From positions 24,447 through 88,446 of the forward strand of contig NZ_AEJF01000171.1 in NCBI RefSeq assembly GCF_001028175.1: a stretch of 64,000 nt of DNA, written 5' to 3'. Position 1 is the first letter of the stretch. Every line of letters starts with the position of its first letter. The stretch comes from Caballeronia mineralivorans PML1(12). GTDB lineage: Bacteria; Pseudomonadota; Gammaproteobacteria; Burkholderiales; Burkholderiaceae. Shown piece after piece: positions 59,269 to 64,000 of this stretch. The translations under genes were made by a program, and so were the position numbers. The notes beneath the pieces were generated by a model. The model was not told where the DNA came from, did no database searches, and saw only the letters and a program-made list of their open reading frames with translations.

Positions 59269-60256
59269 TACATCAGAGACTGAGCCGTCCTTGAGTAGCG
59301 CGACGGCCGGCGTGACTGAAGCCGGAGGCTCGGTGCTGGTGAGTGCGGATACGACGGGCATTGGTATTGGCGCGATTGCGCACGAGATCGGACTGACCAA
59401 GGACACGCTGCGGGTCTGGGAGCGGCGCTACGGCTTTCCGCAACCGTTGCGCTCGACGGGCGGCGAACGGCTCTATCCGCAAGAGCAGGTGACCAAGCTT
59501 CGGCTTGTCAAGCGCTTGCTCGACGCAGGCCACAGGCCGAGTAAGGTCTTGCCCCAATCGATCACGCGACTGCAGCAACTGGCTGAAGATTCGGGGGTGG
59601 GACAGGACGCACCGGACGTGGAGCTTGACCGGCTCGTGGAGCTGCTGCGAGTGGGCCGTTATGACGACTTCCGCTTCGAGCTGCTCAAGCGCGCCACGCG
59701 CGAAGGGCTCGCGCGTTTCGTCTTGGACGCTGCTGCGCCGCTGTCCGCGCGGGTTGGCAATGCATGGGCGGCAGGCACGCTGCAGGTCTATCACGAGCAC
59801 CTGTTCAGCGAAGCGATGCAGGTCGCGCTGTGCTCGCTGATGCGTCCACTGTCCGAGGCTTTACGTGGGCGCGGCGCTCACCCGCGGGTGCTGCTCACCA
59901 CGCTGCCCGGCGAGGCGCACGGGCTGGGCATCCTGATGGCGGAGGCCATGTTCGCGCTGGTGGATTGCGAATGCATTGCGCTCGGAACGCAGACGCCGCA
60001 ACAAGACATAGTCGATGCCGTTACGGCCCACGACGTCGAGATCGTCGCGCTGTCCTTTTCCGCTTCCATGCCCGTGCAGGCAGTGGTCAACGGACTCACG
60101 GAGTTGCGCCAGATGCTCCCTTCGAAGGTCGCAATCTGGGTCGGCGGCAGCAGTCCCGCGTTACGGCGCAAGCTTCCTGACGGCGTGTTGAACGTAGCGG
60201 GACTTGCGCCCATTGAAGATGCTGTGGCGAAGTGGCGTCATAGCGCCATGCTATGA
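59261..60256 (+). CDS. litR: LitR/CarH-type MerR regulator with B12 photoreceptor domain
   Basis: A 331-residue protein from ATG 59261. N-terminal MerR winged helix (GIGAIAHEIGLTKDTLRVWERRYGFPQPLR, about 33-105), a helical-bundle domain with the Trp169-x9-Glu179-His180 motif (NAWAAGTLQVYHEHL), and a Rossmann-like cobalamin-binding domain with Glu218-x-His220-x2-Gly223 (LPGEAHGLG). All CarH light-sensing residues known from Thermus are there. In such proteins adenosylcobalamin-bound tetramers repress in the dark and fall apart in light. There is no Shine-Dalgarno; a TATACA box at 59240-59245 suggests a leaderless or near-leaderless message. TTG 59255 is an alternative start. Confidence 0.92.
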   Translation: MTNTSETEPSLSSATAGVTEAGGSVLVSADTTGIGIGAIAHEIGLTKDTLRVWERRYGFPQPLRSTGGERLYPQEQVTKLRLVKRLLDAGHRPSKVLPQSITRLQQLAEDSGVGQDAPDVELDRLVELLRVGRYDDFRFELLKRATREGLARFVLDAAAPLSARVGNAWAAGTLQVYHEHLFSEAMQVALCSLMRPLSEALRGRGAHPRVLLTTLPGEAHGLGILMAEAMFALVDCECIALGTQTPQQDIVDAVTAHDVEIVALSFSASMPVQAVVNGLTELRQMLPSKVAIWVGGSSPALRRKLPDGVLNVAGLAPIEDAVAKWRHSAML

Positions 60257-60756
60257 TCGGCGGGCTGTTGGCTGCCGCGTGGGCTTTGCATCAAGGCCAA
60301 CGCCGCGACGCCGGACGGGACATGACGTGGGGCGTGGCGCAAAACGCTTTGCGCCTTGAGTCTGTCACGCACGAAAGGCATGCTTCACGCGGGGTGCGCA
60401 GCAGTCACAAAGCGCTGAGGACCGGGCAGGAAACAGGGTTTTAAGCAGCTTTAGCAAAGTATCAAAAAAGGCTTTAAACGAGCTTCATCACAGCTTGCGC
60501 TTCGTACTTACCTCAGGCACAGGGTTCGCTCCTCACCCACGGTAGACATTGCATCGCCGCTTGGCTGCTGCGATTGCAACGGGCAAAAAGTCGCAGAGGG
60601 ACGCGACAGGCGCTTCTTTACCGTTTTTGCATCTGGGCGCCTGATTCCCGCGTAAAATTGAAAGATTCGCTGCTGGCGGCGCGGGTTTCCGCGCGTAGCC
60701 GGCGAAAGTTACAACAGACAGAACTGTCGCACTACGTTGCAAACCAGGGGTGGACT
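60257..60756. other. 500-base intergenic region, no gene seen
   Basis: Between litR and the ferritin-like gene. Short frames in all six directions have no protein character. AT-richer stretches near 60430-60490 (TTTAAGCAGC, then TAGCAAAGTATC) may belong to the promoter of the ferritin-like gene. No known RNA motif was recognised. Confidence 0.45.
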
Positions 60757-61629
60757 ATGAACACGATGCTTTATCCGGAACTGTATAAATCGCTGGAATC
60801 GGTTCGTTGGGACATGGAGAAAGATATTCCCTGGGACAAATTCGACTCGGCGCTGCTTACCGACGAACAAGCCAAGACCATCAAGATGAACGCAATCACC
60901 GAATGGTCCGCGCTGCCCGCCACGGAAATGTTCCTGCGCGACAACCACAACGACAGCGATTTTTCAGCGTTCATCAGCGTGTGGTTCTTCGAAGAGCAGA
61001 AACACTCGCTCGTGCTGATGGAATACCTGCGCCGCTTCAAGCCTGAAATGGTGCCGACTGAAGAAGAACTGGATGCGGTCCGCTTCGAATTCGATCCGGC
61101 TCCGCCGCTTGAAACGCTGATGCTGCACTTCTGCGGCGAGATCCGCCTGAACCACTGGTACCGGCGTGCTGCCGAGTGGCATACAGAGCCGGTGATCAAG
61201 CACATCTACGAAACCATTTCGCGCGACGAAGCGCGGCATGGCGGTGCGTATCTGCGCTACATGAAGAAAGCGATGACGCAAACCGGCGATATCGCGCGCG
61301 CGGCGTTCGCGAAGATCGGTGTCCTGATGGCATCGGCGCGACGCACCGAAAAGCCGCTGCATCCGACCAACTTGCATGTGAACCAGGCGCTGTTTCCGCG
61401 CGATACGATCCAGTCGCGTCTGCCGGATCCGGAGTGGCTCGAACACTGGCTCGACGAACAAATCCGCTTCGACGACAGCTGGGAGAAGAAAGTCGTCGAA
61501 CGCATTCTGCACAACCTGTCCATTCTGTTTGAGCGCTCGTTTGCTACGGCGCAGGAATTGAATCGGTATCGCAAGGAAGTGGTCTTGCGCTTGCAGGCTG
61601 CGCAAGGAGCGTCGCAACTGCCGGCTTGA
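60757..61629 (+). CDS. Ferritin-like diiron protein
   Basis: A 290-residue helical protein from ATG 60757 (MNTMLYPELYKSLESVRWDMEKDIPW). Two ExxH motifs stand in consecutive helices, EEQKHS (after FISVWFF) and DEARHGGAYLRYM, fitting a four-helix diiron centre like rubrerythrin or acyl-ACP desaturase. A long upstream in-frame extension to 60574 is not protein-like. It may oxidise a fatty-acyl or act as an oxidase in stress defence. Its proximity to litR hints at, but does not prove, co-regulation. Confidence 0.88.
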   Translation: MNTMLYPELYKSLESVRWDMEKDIPWDKFDSALLTDEQAKTIKMNAITEWSALPATEMFLRDNHNDSDFSAFISVWFFEEQKHSLVLMEYLRRFKPEMVPTEEELDAVRFEFDPAPPLETLMLHFCGEIRLNHWYRRAAEWHTEPVIKHIYETISRDEARHGGAYLRYMKKAMTQTGDIARAAFAKIGVLMASARRTEKPLHPTNLHVNQALFPRDTIQSRLPDPEWLEHWLDEQIRFDDSWEKKVVERILHNLSILFERSFATAQELNRYRKEVVLRLQAAQGASQLPA

Positions 61630-61657
61630 TCGGGGTTCCGACTCGTTGTTCCAAAAT

Positions 61658-61684
61658 AGCCCGCTGGTTTTTGACCGGCGGGCT
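61658..61684 (+). terminator. Rho-independent terminator of the ferritin-like gene
   Basis: AGCCCGC (61658-61664) pairs with GCGGGCT (61678-61684), extended inward by three more pairs with one mismatch, and is followed by GTTTCGTTTTT. Confidence 0.8.
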
Positions 61685-61801
61685 GTTTCGTTTTTAGAGC
61701 GCGGTTAAAGCGCTTTTGAAGCACAAACGCCTGTGAATATCGAAGCGTGCCGGCATGCGTGGCACACTACGGTCCTTCCAAATCCCTCATCGCTTACAGC
61801 C

Positions 61802-62284
61802 ATGTCCGCTCCTTTCGAACGCAAGATCATGACGCGCGACGCGCTTGCCGCTTTGCGCCCGCAACTCGCGTCGCCCGTGGTCTTCACGAACGGCGTCTTC
61901 GATATTTTGCATCGCGGACATGTGACGTATCTCGCCGACGCAAAGGCGTTAGGTGCAACGCTGATTGTCGGTGTGAACAGCGATGCATCCGTGCGTTTGC
62001 TCGGCAAGGGCGACGACCGGCCGATCAATCGCGAAGACGACCGGATGGCGCTGCTCGCGGCGCTGGAAAGCGTGGATTGGGTGGTGAAATTCGAAGAATT
62101 CACACCGCTCGAATTAATCGGTGAACTGCGTCCCGACGTGCTCGTGAAAGGCGGCGATTACGACATGGACAAGCTCGCGGAATCGGCGCTGGTTCGGAGT
62201 TGGGGCGGAAAGGCGCTGGCTATTCCATTCGAGCACGATCGCTCGACGACCGCGTTGCTCAAGAAAGTGCGCACCCAGGGGTAA
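61802..62284 (+). CDS. rfaE2: D-glycero-beta-D-manno-heptose 1-phosphate adenylyltransferase
   Basis: The 160-residue protein is the stand-alone C-terminal nucleotidyltransferase of HldE: GVFDILHRGHVTYLADAKALG has the H-x-G-H signature, followed by VGVNSDASVRLLGKG-DDRPINREDDR and VLVKGGDYDMDKLAES. It converts heptose-1-phosphate and ATP to ADP-heptose for the lipopolysaccharide core. In Burkholderia the kinase is encoded separately. An upstream extension to 61733 is out of keeping with the family. Confidence 0.94.
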   Translation: MSAPFERKIMTRDALAALRPQLASPVVFTNGVFDILHRGHVTYLADAKALGATLIVGVNSDASVRLLGKGDDRPINREDDRMALLAALESVDWVVKFEEFTPLELIGELRPDVLVKGGDYDMDKLAESALVRSWGGKALAIPFEHDRSTTALLKKVRTQG

Positions 62285-62305
62285 AAGCGTCGCCGGAAAA
62301 GCCGC

Positions 62306-62545
62306 TTATTGCGACAGCGGCGCTGCCTGCACCGGAGCCGTGGGCGCCGGACCGCCGACCACGGCCTGATCGGCGGCTTCGTCTGGGCTGATCGGACGAA
62401 CCCGCACCAGTTCGGGATGCACTTGGCGGTCGAGATGTTGCGGTTCGCGTCCACCGGCGGCCGGCAGCGGTCCAAACACCCCTTGCGCGACGACGAACAT
62501 CAACAGGTTTGCCAGAAACAACAGGGCGAGCAGCCAGCGCAGCAT
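62306..62545 (-). CDS. Small membrane-anchored protein downstream of coaX
   Basis: A 79-residue protein, MLRWLLALLFLANLLMFVVAQGVFG... with one N-terminal membrane helix and a Pro/Ala-rich periplasmic tail (HLDRQVHPELVRVRPIS). The HPERVRV-like pattern is known from SPOR-type proteins of this group, but the SPOR domain is not here, so it may be a truncated version. It lies 13 nt after the coaX stop and is probably its co-transcribed neighbour. Confidence 0.72.
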   Translation of the reverse strand: MLRWLLALLFLANLLMFVVAQGVFGPLPAAGGREPQHLDRQVHPELVRVRPISPDEAADQAVVGGPAPTAPVQAAPLSQ

Positions 62546-62558
62546 GGAAAGCGCTCCA

Positions 62559-63365
62559 TCAATCGGGTGAACGGGAAACGGCGGCTTCGCGAGCGATCAA
62601 CGCAAGCCCCGCGAGCACGAGCGAGTCGTGGCGAGTATGCGGCACCTTTAACGCGCCCGCCACTTCGCTGGCGCCGCCGCCGCTGAGAATCAGGCGCACG
62701 TCGTTGTTCCACTGGGCGCGCAGATCGTGCCACGCTCGCTCGATCAATCCAGCCTGCGCAAGCAGGCATCCCGACGACAACGCCGTGCGCGTGTCGGTGG
62801 CGAAAATGCCGGTGGATGAGGTGAGTGCGCGACGGGCGGTATCGGGGAGGAGCGTGGGCAGTTGCGCCGTGTGGGTGCCGAGCGATTGCATCATCAGCAA
62901 CCATCCGGGCGCGATCAGGCCGCCTGTGAACGTGCCGTCGGCGAGCAGCGCTTCGAGCGTCGTCGCCGTGCCGATGGTGGCGATCAGCAGGTTTTCCCCC
63001 GGATACGCAGCGTGGGCGCCGATCATGCCGCACCACCGGTCGCTGCCGAGCGCCGCAGGTTCCGTGTAGCGGTTCGTTACGCCGGATTGTTGCGCCTGAG
63101 CGCGCACGATCGAGTGGGGCAGGCCGGGCCAGCGTTCATCGAGCAGGGCGGCAATGCGTTCGCCCACGCGCGGTCCTGCAACGTTCGAAATCCACGCGCC
63201 CGCGGGGGTGGGCAAATCGGCCCAATCGGGCAAATCCGCGAGAACGGCTTCAACGTCGACGTGTTCAAACGCGCCGCCGTTCAGCGTTTCATTGGTGGCG
63301 CTCACTAGTGACCACTTGATCCGGCTATTGCCTGCATCGATAAGCAGAAACGGTTTACCACTCAC
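62559..63365 (-). CDS. coaX: Type III pantothenate kinase
   Basis: The 268-residue ASKHA kinase starts MSGKPFLLIDAGNSRIKWSLV (phosphate 1 loop DAGNSRIKW), followed by GSDRWCGMIGAHAAYPGENLLIATIGTATTLEAL (phosphate 2 and substrate region) and LILSGGGASEVAGAL. It phosphorylates pantothenate for coenzyme A synthesis and is insensitive to CoA feedback. The start overlaps the birA stop by four bases, the classic birA-coaX operon. Confidence 0.95.
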   Translation of the reverse strand: MSGKPFLLIDAGNSRIKWSLVSATNETLNGGAFEHVDVEAVLADLPDWADLPTPAGAWISNVAGPRVGERIAALLDERWPGLPHSIVRAQAQQSGVTNRYTEPAALGSDRWCGMIGAHAAYPGENLLIATIGTATTLEALLADGTFTGGLIAPGWLLMMQSLGTHTAQLPTLLPDTARRALTSSTGIFATDTRTALSSGCLLAQAGLIERAWHDLRAQWNNDVRLILSGGGASEVAGALKVPHTRHDSLVLAGLALIAREAAVSRSPD

Positions 63366-64000
63366 GGCCGCTGCTCCGCAAGACGCAGTGAGACGTCGCC
63401 GGTGGTGGCGGTTCTTAAACCCGTCGCTGTATCGATTTGCAACTGGCCGTTATCGTCGATACCCACCGCCAGGCCGCGCGCCACCTCCACACCTTGTTCG
63501 AGCAGCACAACTTCGCGCCCGGCGTAAGCGTGCGCGGCGAGCCACTGCTGGCGAAACGGGCGGAAGCCATCGGCGGCAAAACGCGCCAGGGTGGCATCGA
63601 GCGCGTTCAGGACGGCGGCGAGGGTATCGGTGAGATTCGCTTCGGGCCATGCCCGCGACAAAGAGGCGGGCGTATTCCCCGGCGTTGGCAGGGCGTTGCG
63701 GCGCTGAGCTTCGTCCAGTTCCGCCGCGAGTTCTGCTGCGCCATGCAAATTGATGCCGATGCCGATCACCACGGCGCTCGCCCGCGGCGTGTTCCACGCG
63801 GTTTCGATGAGGATGCCGGCGAGCTTGCCGTCGTCGAGCAGGATGTCGTTTGGCCATTTCAGCGCCAGTCTCGCCGATGCCGTCAGCGGCAAGCTGTTCA
63901 GCGCCTCGAGCACGGCCGTGCCCACCGCGAGGCTCAGGCCCGCGAGCCCTTCGAGCGGCCGCGGCAACACGCAGGCCGTGGAAAACAGCAGCGCGTTGCC
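63362..64000 (-). CDS. birA: Biotin-[acetyl-CoA-carboxylase] ligase, partial (N-terminus beyond window)
   Basis: 213 codons of a biotin protein ligase enter from the right edge: GNALLFSTACVLPRPLEGLAGLSLAVG, then LKWPNDILLDDGKLAGILIETAW with the catalytic Lys, then GIGINLHGA. The C-terminal SH3-like domain (YAGREVVLLEQGVEVARGLAVGIDDNGQLQI) completes it. It biotinylates AccB. The N-terminus (about 80-90 residues) lies outside, so the presence of a DNA-binding domain cannot be judged. Confidence 0.95.
   Translation of the reverse strand, partial: GNALLFSTACVLPRPLEGLAGLSLAVGTAVLEALNSLPLTASARLALKWPNDILLDDGKLAGILIETAWNTPRASAVVIGIGINLHGAAELAAELDEAQRRNALPTPGNTPASLSRAWPEANLTDTLAAVLNALDATLARFAADGFRPFRQQWLAAHAYAGREVVLLEQGVEVARGLAVGIDDNGQLQIDTATGLRTATTGDVSLRLAEQRP

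Noticed and set aside
60253..60444. Short frame after litR
   Set aside because: No start signal, no recognisable motif; likely chance.
1..64000. tRNA and rRNA genes
   Set aside because: No cloverleaf-type sequence or rRNA segment was recognised by eye; a tRNAscan run would be needed to exclude them fully.

Overview
The window is GC-rich chromosomal DNA from a beta-proteobacterium of the Burkholderiaceae, most like Paraburkholderia or Caballeronia. The evidence is gene content and order: a mot/che operon ending in cheY-cheZ, a MetH split over two genes, DUF3443/DUF2844, DUF1840, DUF3567 and DUF3108 genes, PhaM, and H-NS proteins of the Burkholderia type. This placement is inference from family knowledge; no search was run.

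Layout. 1-4.7 kb: a leftward run of aceK, can, a thiolase and an SDR, with a LiuR-type MerR regulator upstream, divergent from a metallo-beta-lactamase-fold gene. 6-9.1 kb: an orphan peptide-type substrate-binding protein, then a yybP-ykoY-like manganese riboswitch in front of a CaCA-family cation exchanger. 9.3-13 kb: fliT, fliD and fliC, leftward, with a sigma-28 promoter before fliC. 13-19 kb: housekeeping and metabolic genes (aldo/keto reductase, rpsU, two small paralogues of unknown function, tag, a GlcNAc-kinase-like gene, a HAD phosphatase). 19.05-20.53 kb: an IS701-family element with CTAG target duplication. 20.6-23.9 kb: a small secreted protein, aqpZ, an H-NS gene and a glycosyltransferase. 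24.6-35.8 kb: motA-motB-cheY-cheA-cheW-mcp-cheR-cheD-cheB-cheY-cheZ, with a sigma-28-like promoter far upstream of motA. 36-38 kb: a DUF2844/DUF3443 secreted pair whose DUF3443 member carries pepsin-like motifs. 38-43.5 kb: SDR, dsbA, SPOR protein, argS, DUF1840 and a small secreted protein, with two degenerate CRISPR type I-C-like repeats before argS. 43.7-48 kb: split metH and DUF3567. 48-50.8 kb: a hydrolase relic, DUF3108 and an IclR regulator. 51-55 kb: FAH-family hydrolase, branched-chain-type binding protein, enoyl-CoA hydratase, phaM. 55-60.3 kb: a lipid-modification operon (FAD oxidoreductase, DUF1365, CFA-like methyltransferase, chalcone-isomerase-like protein) divergent from a LitR/CarH-type B12 photoreceptor. 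60.7-64 kb: ferritin-like protein, heptose-1-P adenylyltransferase, and coaX/birA (birA runs off the end).

Most interesting points: (1) the LitR/CarH repressor with intact B12 motifs and three similar operator-like sites, one filling the promoter spacer of the lipid operon and one covering litR's own start; (2) pepsin-fold landmarks in canonical order in the DUF3443 lipoprotein; (3) a Mn-type riboswitch assigning a likely Mn role to a generic 'Na/Ca antiporter'; (4) two I-C-like CRISPR repeat relics with no cas genes. No rRNA, tRNA or intact CRISPR array was recognised.
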